A stretch of DNA of 7,905 nt from an uncultured Sphingomonadaceae bacterium (GCA_946480515.1 CAMLKX010000085.1:1-7905), one strand, 5' to 3'; counted from the stretch's first letter, positions 1 to 6,750 are shown. Notes: generated by a model from the sequence alone, not told the origin. Program-made: numbers and translations.

Positions 1-25
1 CCTCTAGTCCAAACGCCCGGCAGGC

Positions 26-337
26 CTATGGCCGCCGGTTCACCAGCTTGAAGATGCTCCAGAAGCCGCCGATGGTGCCGAGCACCATCATCACGACCAG
101 GAGCAGGTGTCCGGTCCCCAGCCACTTGTCGAGCAGCCAGCCGATCAGCGCACCGCCGGCAAGACCACCGATCAGGGTCGAAAGCACCCGCTGGCCGAGC
201 TGCTCATTGGCGTCGGCCTGAGGCGCCTTTCCAGTCCTGACCGCCTCCTCATGCCGCACCCGCTCAAGCCGCTGTTCAAGCCGGTCGAGCCGTGCATCCT
301 GTGGAGACTTCGGATCCTGCCCGGTCTCGTCCACCAT
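26..337 (-). CDS. atpI: AtpI, F0F1 ATP synthase assembly protein
   Basis: Small membrane protein of the AtpI (ATPase gene 1) family, which assists assembly of the c-ring of the F0 sector and is usually the first gene of the atpIBEF operon. The sequence shows a charged, probably helical N-terminal third (roughly residues 10-40, many Arg, Glu and Gln), then two membrane segments: about residues 51-71 (glycine-rich, ending GWLLDKWL) and 78-98 (LLLVVMMVLGTIGGFW), and a short basic tail NRRP. About 103 residues is normal for the alphaproteobacterial form. Two consecutive ATGs are possible starts. The Shine-Dalgarno AAGGAG at 345-350 lies 4 nt from the first (338-340) and 7 nt from the second (335-337), so the second is preferred. 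The first 8 bases of the window read ACTAGAGG on the minus strand and could be the ribosome binding site of atpB just outside. The family call is firm; the operon is inferred. Confidence 0.88.
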   Translation of the reverse strand: MVDETGQDPKSPQDARLDRLEQRLERVRHEEAVRTGKAPQADANEQLGQRVLSTLIGGLAGGALIGWLLDKWLGTGHLLLVVMMVLGTIGGFWSIFKLVNRRP

Positions 338-344
338 CATGCCT

Positions 345-350
345 CTCCTT
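345..350 (-). promoter_or_regulatory. Ribosome binding site of atpI
   Basis: AAGGAG on the minus strand. Its spacing favours the second of two adjacent ATG codons (7 nt against 4 nt) as the atpI start. Confidence 0.6.
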
Positions 351-430
351 CATATGTGCAGCCGCATTCGCAAAAACGCAGCAACGAAGGCAAGGAACAT
401 GGCAGCGGTCGAGCCCGCCAAGGCGTCGCC

Positions 431-459
431 CCTTTATGAACCGGACGGCGGATAGTCAA
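431..459 (-). promoter_or_regulatory. Possible sigma-70-type promoter of atpI/atp operon
   Basis: On the minus strand a -35-like TTGACT (454-459, five of six consensus bases) is followed after 15 nt by CATAAA (433-438), or after 17 nt by TAAAGG (431-436). This would start transcription roughly 80-90 nt upstream of atpI. The -35 is good, but the -10 is weak or at short spacing, so this is only a candidate. Confidence 0.3.
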
Positions 460-549
460 CCGGCCAACGCCGCTGCGGAACGGATCATCCCGCGATTCTG
501 GCGGCAACTGCAGGTTCGCCTCGCGTGGGAATTGCGATAAGTCTCGATC

Positions 550-1305
550 GTGACAGAGCTGCTGCCAATTGCGATCATGCTGCTGACGGCGGCGAAGGCT
601 CCGCTAACCGTCACGATCGCCAAAAAGACAGCCGCTTACTCGTACGAATTTGAGTGGCCGGCGGACGCAGCGGCCATCCCTGAACTGGACGCCCTGCTTC
701 GATCGAAGGCCGAGGAAGCTCGAACCCGCTTCGTGGCGAATGCCGAGACGTCTTACCGAAAGGCAAGGACAGGGAAGGACGGCTGGTTTCCGGAGGTCGG
801 GTATCAGCTCAACTGGGGATATCATTCGACTGGAGAGAGTGAAGCGCTGCTCTCGCTCGCCGGCGACTGGTACAGCTATGAGGGCGGTGCTCACGGAATC
901 TCTGGAGCACACGCAATGCTTTGGGACCGGCGCCGAAAATCATTGATCGAGACAGCCATGCTGTTCGACCGTCACGCCGAATTCGCCCTGATGCGTCCCG
1001 CGATGTGCGCGGCGCTCGACAAGGAGCGACGCAGCCGGAGAGGCAGCGAGTCATTGAACAGTGACTTCGACTCGCTGGATGATGCGTTCAACGGCTGCCC
1101 GAAATTTGGGGAACTGACGATTTGGGTGAGTGACAGCGACCATAACGGCAGGTTCGACACCTTCATCTTCGCAGCTGATCCCTACGTCGCCGGCCCCTAT
1201 GCCGAAGGCGCGTACGAGATGAAGGTCGAAGTCACTGACCGGATGATCGCCGCGCTCAGGCCAGAATATCAGCCATCGTTCGAGGTTCAGCCGCCACGGC
1301 AATAA
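550..1305 (+). CDS. Exported DUF4163/DUF3298 domain protein
   Basis: A 251-residue protein of the RsiV/PdaC C-terminal-like family (DUF4163 followed by DUF3298). Members are secreted or membrane-anchored; some bind peptidoglycan or lysozyme, but the function of the proteobacterial forms is unknown. Visible marks are a short hydrophobic N-terminus (residues 4-17, possible cleavage after AKA), the conserved loop WYSYEGGAHG at 107-116 followed by a strand and a SLIETAMLF segment, and the C-terminal DUF3298 signature PYVAGPYAEGAYEM at 211-224. Residues 195-203 (DSDHNGRFD) look like a calcium-binding loop. The start is GTG at 550: an in-frame TAA at 538-540 rules out anything further upstream, and the only near alternative is ATG at 577, which would remove half of the signal sequence. 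No good Shine-Dalgarno is visible, so expression may be weak or the start uncertain. There is no lipobox. The 3' end overlaps convergent ydbL by 19 bp. The domain call is strong; the physiological role is unknown. Confidence 0.82.
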   Translation: MTELLPIAIMLLTAAKAPLTVTIAKKTAAYSYEFEWPADAAAIPELDALLRSKAEEARTRFVANAETSYRKARTGKDGWFPEVGYQLNWGYHSTGESEALLSLAGDWYSYEGGAHGISGAHAMLWDRRRKSLIETAMLFDRHAEFALMRPAMCAALDKERRSRRGSESLNSDFDSLDDAFNGCPKFGELTIWVSDSDHNGRFDTFIFAADPYVAGPYAEGAYEMKVEVTDRMIAALRPEYQPSFEVQPPRQ

Positions 1306-1682
1306 TCTGGCGAGATGCTCTCGCCGCCTGAGCGCCGCCGCCACACGCCATCCGGGAGCATATAAGCGCCGCCTGCCGGAACTCGCGCCAGCAGTTGGCA
1401 ACCCGCCGTGACCCCAACATCCTGCGCGGTCACTCCACGCCGCCGCGCAAGGTCGATGTACAGCGCCCGTCGCCGGATGTTGATCGCCTCCACCTGCGTG
1501 CGCACTCCAGCCACGGGCCGTCCAGCGAAGCCGACATAACCGTCGAAACGCTCACCGACGATTCCGGCCGCTCGTGCGCTCGCAACCGCTGGGGATTCCT
1601 GAGCCCGCGCAGCCCAGCTCCACGCTGCGAGAGTGGTGATGGCGATCGCCCCGGCAATCGCGAAAGCTCGTGATCGCCGCAT
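1287..1682 (-). CDS. ydbL: YdbL family periplasmic protein (DUF1318)
   Basis: A 131-residue exported protein of the YdbL/DUF1318 family. In E. coli YdbL is a periplasmic accessory or chaperone-like factor for the YdbH-YnbE phospholipid transport bridge. The sequence shows a classic signal peptide (MRRSR, hydrophobic 7-24, cleavage after ARA at about residue 27), then the family core: a segment AARAAG-type helix at 35-40, IVGERFDGYVGF at 41-52, the most conserved block VEAINIRRRALYIDLARRRGV at 64-84, and a terminal GAYMLPDGVW strand at 105-114. Cysteines 95 and 128 could form a disulfide. A tail of about 17 residues after Trp114 looks longer than the family core and overlaps the neighbouring gene. 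The ATG at 1680-1682 shares its A with the ynbE TGA (TGATG), which points to translational coupling. An upstream TTG at 1683-1685 is possible but unnecessary. It is the last gene of the operon. Confidence 0.85.
   Translation of the reverse strand: MRRSRAFAIAGAIAITTLAAWSWAARAQESPAVASARAAGIVGERFDGYVGFAGRPVAGVRTQVEAINIRRRALYIDLARRRGVTAQDVGVTAGCQLLARVPAGGAYMLPDGVWRRRSGGESISPDYCRGG
1309..1325 (+). terminator. Hairpin just after the DUF3298 gene
   Basis: A perfect 7-bp stem, GGCGAGA (1309-1315) with TCTCGCC (1319-1325), closes on a 3-nt loop. It begins 3 nt after the TAA of the plus-strand gene. There is no T-run after it, so it is at best a weak or pausing terminator, and it lies inside the convergent ydbL coding region. 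Confidence 0.3.
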
Positions 1683-1900
1683 CAACGCGAGCCCGGCGCT
1701 GGCGTTGTCGGGAAAGCTCCCGGATTTTCGCGGATTAGTTCCTCGACGTCCCGCTGCAGCCGCACCAGCACTTCCTGCCGGATTGTCACATTGAGGTTGA
1801 TCTCGATCGGCTTGTCCGGAGGGCTGACCGAAATACAGCCGTTGAGCAACGGCGCGGCCACGAGGACGGCTGCCGCCCGCAGTTGGTTGGTTCGGGTCAT
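1682..1900 (-). CDS. ynbE: YnbE family outer-membrane lipoprotein
   Basis: A 72-residue lipoprotein of the YnbE family. In E. coli YnbE sits in the outer membrane and docks on the C-terminal end of YdbH by beta-strand pairing, completing the hydrophobic bridge for phospholipid movement between the membranes. The signal sequence covers residues 1-21 with lipobox LLNG-C, Cys22 being the acylated residue. The +2 residue is Ile, not Asp, which fits sorting to the outer membrane. The family-diagnostic block is IEINLNVTIRQEVLVRLQRDVEEL at about 32-55, a strand followed by a helix. The tail is short and rich in Pro and Gly. The ATG at 1898-1900 overlaps the ydbH stop by 4 nt (ATGA) and the gene's own stop touches the ydbL ATG, so the three genes form one coupled unit in the same order as in E. 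coli. Confidence 0.88.
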   Translation of the reverse strand: MTRTNQLRAAAVLVAAPLLNGCISVSPPDKPIEINLNVTIRQEVLVRLQRDVEELIRENPGAFPTTPAPGSR

Positions 1901-4900
1901 CGCTGGGTCTCGCTTGCTGGTGGAGTTGAAGTCACGTCGATCTCTTGCCCGGGAGGCGTTTGCGTTTGTGTCTGGTCCTCATCGCGCCGGCGAACTTCGG
2001 TGGCGATTCCCGGCCGATCGATCGGCCCTGGAAGCACGTCGGTGATCATTGTTCGCGGGTCGTTGAAGGACTTGGCGGTTGCAATCAGCGCCCGGAACGG
2101 ACCCTTGATCGCAACATTGAACTTGAACGGGATCCGGTTGATCGACCGGAGCAGCCGCGCCTCACGCGTGTTGCCGAGGGCGACCTGATCGATCGTCAGC
2201 CGAGTCACGAACTCTCCAGCCAGATCGCCGTCGAGCCGCACCGTCATCTTGCGATAGCGCAGGTCACGGAGAGCGTTGAAGGCCATCTCCCCCATCATCC
2301 CGAGCTGAGCGCGGCTCACCACGCCATTATAGGCCAGCGTTCCACCGCCTTCGCGGGCATCAAGCCGACCGCCGACAATACGCCCGCCGCTCTCATCGAA
2401 GATCATTGGCAAGACGCCGTCGTAGATGCCGGTCGCCGAGACCTCCTTGAACCCAAAGCTTTCAATCAGCAGCCGCGAATCGAGGCCGATCAGCTGGAAG
2501 GTGAGGCGCTTGGCCGATGGGCGCCCGGCGTTGATGACAGTCTCCTGAAGCACCAGCTGGCCGCCCATGAACGGCCAGCGGCCATTCTCGATCTTGATCA
2601 GCTGATCCGGCAGGAGCTGAAACGTAAGCACGCCGTTCTCGACGAGGATGCCGGGATTGACGCTCTCAAGCTGCAAGGTCTGACCCGGCGGCGTCTCGAA
2701 GCCGAGCAGATCCGAGAAGTGGATCGTGCCCTTGATACCGGTGACCGGACCGAACGCCGCCGCAAGATCAAGGTCGTCGGTGGAGAATTCCCCCGTGCTG
2801 GTCACCTTGTCGCCAGTCCAGGCGATCCGCCCCTGCCCCCGGACGCTTCCATTCACCAACGCCACGACGCCTTCGGTCAGGCGGGTGAGTTCCTCAGGCT
2901 GCAGAGCCTCGCCGAACTGGATTTCGGTAACGTCGAGGACCGCGTCGCCCACGCCGCTCGACAAGCGGTGCTGAATGGTGACGTCGGTCACCTTCGCGCC
3001 GCTCGTCGGGTGACGCAGAGTGCCCTCAGCTCGGATGCGGTCGTTGCCGAGCGTGAAGCGGACATTGTCGCTGCGCAGCGGGTAGAACAGAGGCGGGTCG
3101 GCACGGCCGGAAAGGTTGAGGCCACCATCGATGGTGAGCCCACCGTCAGCCATCCGCCATTTGCCGTCGGCTTCGCTGATCAGGAGGGGGACCCGACCAA
3201 TGGTCGCACGACCGCCGCTGAACGTGCCGCCGCCCTGATACTGCCCCTCCAGCCGTGTTGCGTCGATCACGACCGGCGACTCTGTGCGCCCCATTCGCGC
3301 GCTTAGGTCGGCGGCGGCGAAGCGCTCCTTCAGCAGCCGGACCGAAGAGGCGGAGACCAGGAGTGGCGATTGACCGAGCCGTCCAGCCAGACGCGGCCTG
3401 ACCAGCCGAGCCCCCACCAGCAACTCTCCCCCCGTGCGTTGCTCAGCCATCGCCCGGCCGATCGGGCAAACCGGAAGCCGGGTCGGGCCGAGCTGCATCG
3501 ATCCCATCGCGAATCGCGCGAACTGGGCTGTCATGCATCGCCGGCCGAACTGAAACCCTCCTGGCCCACCGAAGCTTGCATCAATCGGCAGGCGCAAACC
3601 GGCGACACGCCCACCCGGAATCGGCCCATCGAGCAGTGCCACGGTCTGCACCTCGGTGCTTCCCTGCGGTGTTGCGCGGAACTGGACCGGGGCAAGCGCA
3701 AGGCGGCTGTCGTTGACCCGGTACGGGGCAAACCTGGCAGACCCGCTTATCGGGCCGCCGCCGCGCGGCTGGCGCAAGACCATCACGCCCTGCGGCAACC
3801 CGCCGCCGGCGATCGCCAGTCGGCCATCGATCCTCAGGCGGAAGGCTGGCCAATAATAGGTCACGCCATCGCCGCCGCTGATCTGGAGGCGGGCGCCGGA
3901 TGCGCTGCGGACGTTCGCTCGCTCGATCCGCAAAGCTCCCCCGCCGGGCGCATTGACGAATCGCAATGAGCCTTGGGCGTCGAACTGGCTGCCCGCCCGC
4001 CGGATGGTCTGTCCTGCGGCCCGTGCTATCGGGCCCAGCGGAGTGGCCGCGGCCGCATTCACCGGGCCTTCAATCCCGGACATCATGCTCGGTCCCAGAG
4101 CAACGCTTCTCGCGTCATAATCCGCCACCAGCGCAAGCTGACCTTTGCGCGAGCCGAGGAAGTACTTTCCGTCGATTCGGGTTCGATCGGCAAAAATGTC
4201 ACCGACCCGCGCACGTTGTGCCGAAAGATCAATCGCGCCAAGCGTCTCCGCGGGAGTGCCCCGGAAGCTGATCGTGCCCCCGACATTGGCGATGCCGTTG
4301 GCACCGGCGGCCGCGGTTGCGATCGCGAGCCGCCCCCGCCCGTCGAAGCTCCCAAATGCCTCGCTGAAGCTGCTGTCGATATCGAACCGAAGGCCGGTCA
4401 TCAGCATCTGGCTCTTGGGGCAAGAGAACCGATCGGCCGAAAGCGGTCCAATGGCGTGGGGACGTCGATTGACGATCTCGACCCCTAGAGACGCTTGCAT
4501 CTGGAGCAGTTCGCACTGGCCGGGCACTAGACGCGGGCTCGCGACTGCCATCTTCCCCTTGAAGCCGTTGACGAGATTGCCGGTGCCCTCAACCGATACT
4601 CCGATCGGCCCCGCGGCGCTGGCGAGAGCAACCGAGCTGTCCCCGATATCCACCGTGACGTTGGGCAGGGTAAACGGCTGGCCCGACGGAGGCGGCAACA
4701 GCTTGTCCAACTCACCCCAGGTCACCCGGCTCCCGACCAGCCGGCCCTTCAGCCGCACCCCGCGGGCGACGATCCGATACACTCGAAACGTCCCGGTCAG
4801 ACCGAGCTTGACCTGAACCTGGACAAACTTCGCGACAAGATCCGGGTCATTGGGATCGCCCAGCACGAGGTTGCTGAGCTCCTGCGTGCGCAGCCCGACA

Positions 4901-5115
4901 CGGTCGAGGTGATAGGATGCCTCTACATCGCGGCGCTGAAGCTCCTGCTCGAGGAAGTCCTCGGCCAGCGGCCGGCGCTGGGTCCAGAGCGCAATCGCTG
5001 CGATGACGAGCAGCAGCAGCAGCGCAAGGCCCGCGAACATCGCGGCCCGGCGCACCCGATGCCGCCGTACACCATGCCCTTCCCCCGAAATCAAACGCTC
5101 ACCTTCATCCGCCAT
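1897..5115 (-). CDS. ydbH: YdbH, AsmA-like intermembrane phospholipid transport protein
   Basis: A protein of about 1072 residues in the YdbH (AsmA-like, bridge-type) family. With TamB and YhdP, E. coli YdbH forms the redundant set of periplasm-spanning lipid conduits. A basic N-terminus (RRHRVRR, 17-23) precedes a single membrane anchor at 24-44 (AAMFAGLALLLLLVIAAIALW). A very long beta-rich periplasmic part of alternating short strands follows, typical of a repeating groove. The C-terminal third (about 730-1036) carries the YdbH-type domain with blocks such as VTGIKGTIHFSDL and ENGRWPFMGGQL. Residues 1040-1072 form a hydrophilic Q/T/P-rich tail. Four cysteines (201, 232, 527, 550) form two similar pairs. 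Start choice: ATG at 5113-5115 has GGAGGG 11 nt upstream; a GTG at 5158-5160 would add 15 residues but lacks a ribosome site. Length is somewhat above the E. coli protein. Its stop overlaps the ynbE start. Family assignment rests on architecture plus the ynbE-ydbL context. Confidence 0.88.
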   Translation of the reverse strand: MADEGERLISGEGHGVRRHRVRRAAMFAGLALLLLLVIAAIALWTQRRPLAEDFLEQELQRRDVEASYHLDRVGLRTQELSNLVLGDPNDPDLVAKFVQVQVKLGLTGTFRVYRIVARGVRLKGRLVGSRVTWGELDKLLPPPSGQPFTLPNVTVDIGDSSVALASAAGPIGVSVEGTGNLVNGFKGKMAVASPRLVPGQCELLQMQASLGVEIVNRRPHAIGPLSADRFSCPKSQMLMTGLRFDIDSSFSEAFGSFDGRGRLAIATAAAGANGIANVGGTISFRGTPAETLGAIDLSAQRARVGDIFADRTRIDGKYFLGSRKGQLALVADYDARSVALGPSMMSGIEGPVNAAAATPLGPIARAAGQTIRRAGSQFDAQGSLRFVNAPGGGALRIERANVRSASGARLQISGGDGVTYYWPAFRLRIDGRLAIAGGGLPQGVMVLRQPRGGGPISGSARFAPYRVNDSRLALAPVQFRATPQGSTEVQTVALLDGPIPGGRVAGLRLPIDASFGGPGGFQFGRRCMTAQFARFAMGSMQLGPTRLPVCPIGRAMAEQRTGGELLVGARLVRPRLAGRLGQSPLLVSASSVRLLKERFAAADLSARMGRTESPVVIDATRLEGQYQGGGTFSGGRATIGRVPLLISEADGKWRMADGGLTIDGGLNLSGRADPPLFYPLRSDNVRFTLGNDRIRAEGTLRHPTSGAKVTDVTIQHRLSSGVGDAVLDVTEIQFGEALQPEELTRLTEGVVALVNGSVRGQGRIAWTGDKVTSTGEFSTDDLDLAAAFGPVTGIKGTIHFSDLLGFETPPGQTLQLESVNPGILVENGVLTFQLLPDQLIKIENGRWPFMGGQLVLQETVINAGRPSAKRLTFQLIGLDSRLLIESFGFKEVSATGIYDGVLPMIFDESGGRIVGGRLDAREGGGTLAYNGVVSRAQLGMMGEMAFNALRDLRYRKMTVRLDGDLAGEFVTRLTIDQVALGNTREARLLRSINRIPFKFNVAIKGPFRALIATAKSFNDPRTMITDVLPGPIDRPGIATEVRRRDEDQTQTQTPPGQEIDVTSTPPASETQR

Positions 5116-5126
5116 CGGGCAATCAA

Positions 5127-5132
5127 CCCTCC
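5127..5132 (-). promoter_or_regulatory. Ribosome binding site deciding the ydbH start
   Basis: GGAGGG on the minus strand lies 11 nt before the ATG at 5113-5115. The spacing is a little long, but it is the only good Shine-Dalgarno near the gene start; the alternative GTG at 5160 has none. Confidence 0.5.
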
Positions 5133-5207
5133 GCCTGCTGGCTCGTTCCGAGAGCGGCACGACGCGAGCGATTGCGCGAGGCCTGAGAGGGACCTAGCGT
5201 TGACCCC

Positions 5208-5888
5208 ATGGGAAATGAAGTGTTCGATGGAACCGGTCACAGAGCGCGGTTGCGCGGACGGCTACTGGACAGCGGCGGAGAAGGCCTGCTCGACCATGAA
5301 CTCGTCGAATATCTGCTCGCATTGGCAATCCCCCGCAGGGACACAAAGCCGACCGCCAAACGGTTGATTGCCGAGTTCGGCGGGATTGGGCCGCTCCTTG
5401 CTTCGGATGCAGATGCCTTGCGCAGAGCAGGGCTTAGCGACGGGGCGGCAGCGGCGATCAAGATCGCCCATGTCAGCGCTCTGCGCCTCCTCGAGACGCG
5501 GGTCGAAGCGCGCCCAGTACTGTCCAGCTGGGCTGCGCTCGGTGATTATTTGCAGGCGGCGATGGCGCATAGCCTGATCGAGGAAGTGCGTGTGCTGTTC
5601 CTCAACACGAAGAATGTGTTGATCGCGAATGAAGCGATGTGGCGAGGGTCCGTGGACGAAGCCTCGGTCCATGTCCGCGAGGTGATCAGCCGGGCCATTG
5701 CCCTTGGCGCCACTGCCCTGATCATCGTTCACAACCACCCGAGCGGCGACCCTTCACCCAGCCAGGCGGACATTCGCCTGACCCGCGACCTGGTGGAGGC
5801 TGGGCGTCACATGAAGATCATGGTGCATGACCACGTGATCGTCGGAGCGTCGGGACGCACCAGCATGAAGGCGCAGGGCCTCCTTTAG
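5208..5888 (+). CDS. radC: RadC family JAB/MPN-domain protein
   Basis: A 226-residue RadC (UPF0758) protein. The family was once linked to DNA repair, but its biochemical role is unsettled; the C-terminal domain has the metal-binding site of JAMM/MPN+ metalloproteases. The N-terminal UPF0758 helical domain with a helix-hairpin-helix-like stretch spans about 10-95 (HRARLRGRLL at 11-20, ELVEYLLALAIPRRDTKPTAKRLI at 31-54). The MPN+ domain spans about 103-226 with Glu126, VREVISRAI at 156-164 and the intact motif HNHPSGDPSPSQAD: His175, His177, Ser185 and Asp188 are the expected metal and catalytic ligands, so the site looks active. Length is normal. The start at ATG 5208 has only a weak distant GAGAGG, but the HRxRLR block falls where expected. 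It is divergent from ydbH with no sign of operon membership, and convergent with the PEP-CTERM gene. No mobile-element context is visible, unlike many plasmid or phage radC copies. Confidence 0.93.
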   Translation: MGNEVFDGTGHRARLRGRLLDSGGEGLLDHELVEYLLALAIPRRDTKPTAKRLIAEFGGIGPLLASDADALRRAGLSDGAAAAIKIAHVSALRLLETRVEARPVLSSWAALGDYLQAAMAHSLIEEVRVLFLNTKNVLIANEAMWRGSVDEASVHVREVISRAIALGATALIIVHNHPSGDPSPSQADIRLTRDLVEAGRHMKIMVHDHVIVGASGRTSMKAQGLL

Positions 5889-5900
5889 CGGAAGATCACC

Positions 5901-5942
5901 GAACAAAAGGAATGCCCCGGCGCAAGAGGTCACGCCGGGGCA
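5901..5942 (-). terminator. Rho-independent terminator between radC and the PEP-CTERM gene
   Basis: A perfect 10-bp inverted repeat, TGCCCCGGCG (5913-5922) and CGCCGGGGCA (5933-5942), encloses a 10-nt loop. Read on the minus strand it is followed by TTCCTTTTGTTC (5912-5901), a T-rich tail. It is therefore a good intrinsic terminator for the PEP-CTERM transcript, and the stem may also stop radC transcripts from the other side, where no T-run follows. Confidence 0.8.
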
Positions 5943-5973
5943 CCGCAGGATGGCTCTGGGCCGAAGCCCGGAG

Positions 5974-6750
5974 TTACGCTGCCTGAAGCAGCCTTGGATT
6001 ACGCCGCGTCTTGCGCATGGCATGGCCGACGGCGCCGAAGCCGATCAGCATCATCGCCCAGGTCGCCGGCTCCGGGATCGGCACCGAGGTGGCGCGATTG
6101 AACGCCAGCCAGCTTTCAGGACCCGCACTCGCATCGGAGAGCGTCGATTCGAGCGCAATCCGGAAGTCGCCGTAGCCCTGCTGACCAAAGATCGCGGTGT
6201 TCAAATAGGTCTGCTGCGCTTCATCGACGATGAACGTGAAACCGGCCACGCCGTTGCCAGGGTTGCTGCTGCCGAACACATGTGAACCGTCGATGCCGGT
6301 GATGAAGGTGTCGCCGTTGTAGAACTTCAGCGTCACATCAGTGACCGTGATCGCATTCCCGCTTGGTTCAACAGCATTGAACAATAGGCCAATGTCCCCC
6401 GCGTCATTCCAACCCAGCTCACTGATGGTCGGAACGCCGAACTTCTGATTGTCGCTGAGCGGGTTGACCTCGTCGCCACCGGTGTTGGTGTAGCCGTTGC
6501 CCTCATGGAGCGAAGCATCACTGACGCACGCGCCGCCGCCGCCGCTGACGGCTCCGCCGCTTGGGGCTACACAGGCAGACTCTACGTTATCGCCATTACC
6601 GGTCTCCTGGACCGTCAAGAGTCGCGGCGCACTGCCGAAACCCTGCGCCGAAAACTTCAGGCTTTCATCATAAACCAGGCTCGCCTGAGCCGTGCCGCTC
6701 ATCGCCGCAAGTGCGACCGGAGCGAGTGTCGCAAGTAGTGCTTTGCGCAT
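5974..6750 (-). CDS. PEPxxWA-CTERM sorting domain surface protein
   Basis: A 258-residue exported protein with a C-terminal exosortase sorting signal. In this class exosortase recognises the PEP motif in the inner membrane, cuts, and releases the protein to the surface or extracellular matrix, often linked to exopolysaccharide. The N-terminal signal peptide is residues 1-24 (MRKALL, hydrophobic core, cleavage after AQA). The mature part is rich in Gly, Ser, Asn and Asp with little Lys, as expected of a beta-rich extracellular protein. Cys60 and Cys75 flank a glycine-rich loop. The tripartite sorting signal is PEPATWA at 226-232, a membrane segment to about 245, and the basic cluster RKTRR at 246-250, followed by 8 residues. 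A strong ribosome site, AAGGAAGG at 6761-6768, supports the ATG at 6748-6750. No exosortase gene is in the window, so processing must rely on one elsewhere. I do not recognise a subfamily for the middle region; its function is unknown. Confidence 0.9.
   Translation of the reverse strand: MRKALLATLAPVALAAMSGTAQASLVYDESLKFSAQGFGSAPRLLTVQETGNGDNVESACVAPSGGAVSGGGGACVSDASLHEGNGYTNTGGDEVNPLSDNQKFGVPTISELGWNDAGDIGLLFNAVEPSGNAITVTDVTLKFYNGDTFITGIDGSHVFGSSNPGNGVAGFTFIVDEAQQTYLNTAIFGQQGYGDFRIALESTLSDASAGPESWLAFNRATSVPIPEPATWAMMLIGFGAVGHAMRKTRRNPRLLQAA

Larger units (their letters stand above)
338..549. other. Divergent intergenic region atpI / DUF3298 gene
   Basis: This 212-bp gap holds the atpI ribosome site and candidate promoter. 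It also holds an imperfect hairpin at 488-529, just upstream of the plus-strand gene: CGCGA 491-495 pairs with TCGCG 521-525, and GGCG 500-503 pairs with CGCC 517-520, with a TTCT bulge and a 13-nt loop. No convincing promoter for the plus-strand gene could be picked out. No credible small gene was seen; short open frames here have no ribosome site and no recognisable product. Confidence 0.5.

Noticed and set aside
292..540. 82-codon plus-strand frame ending just before the DUF3298 gene
   Set aside because: It overlaps the atpI 5' end and has no ribosome site or recognisable product. It is kept only as a possible remnant N-terminus in the findings.
1683..1685. TTG as the ydbL start
   Set aside because: The adjacent ATG at 1680-1682 is the stronger codon, gives a perfect TGATG junction with ynbE and changes the protein by one residue only.
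1945..3306. Long open frame (453 codons) on the plus strand opposite ydbH
   Set aside because: It is antisense to the coherent YdbH protein. Its translation is rich in Arg, His and Pro with no domain, as expected of a shadow frame in GC-rich DNA.
3370..4816. Further plus-strand open frames (3370-3969, 3973-4488, 4145-4816)
   Set aside because: They overlap one another and lie opposite ydbH, with low-complexity composition and no ribosome sites. They are shadows.
5113..5160. GTG at 5160 as the ydbH start
   Set aside because: It has no Shine-Dalgarno. The ATG at 5115 has GGAGGG upstream and still leaves a complete basic region and membrane anchor.
5208..5888. radC as a sign of a mobile element or phage
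   Set aside because: The protein is the full-length chromosomal two-domain type, and no integrase, repeats or other mobile genes are nearby.
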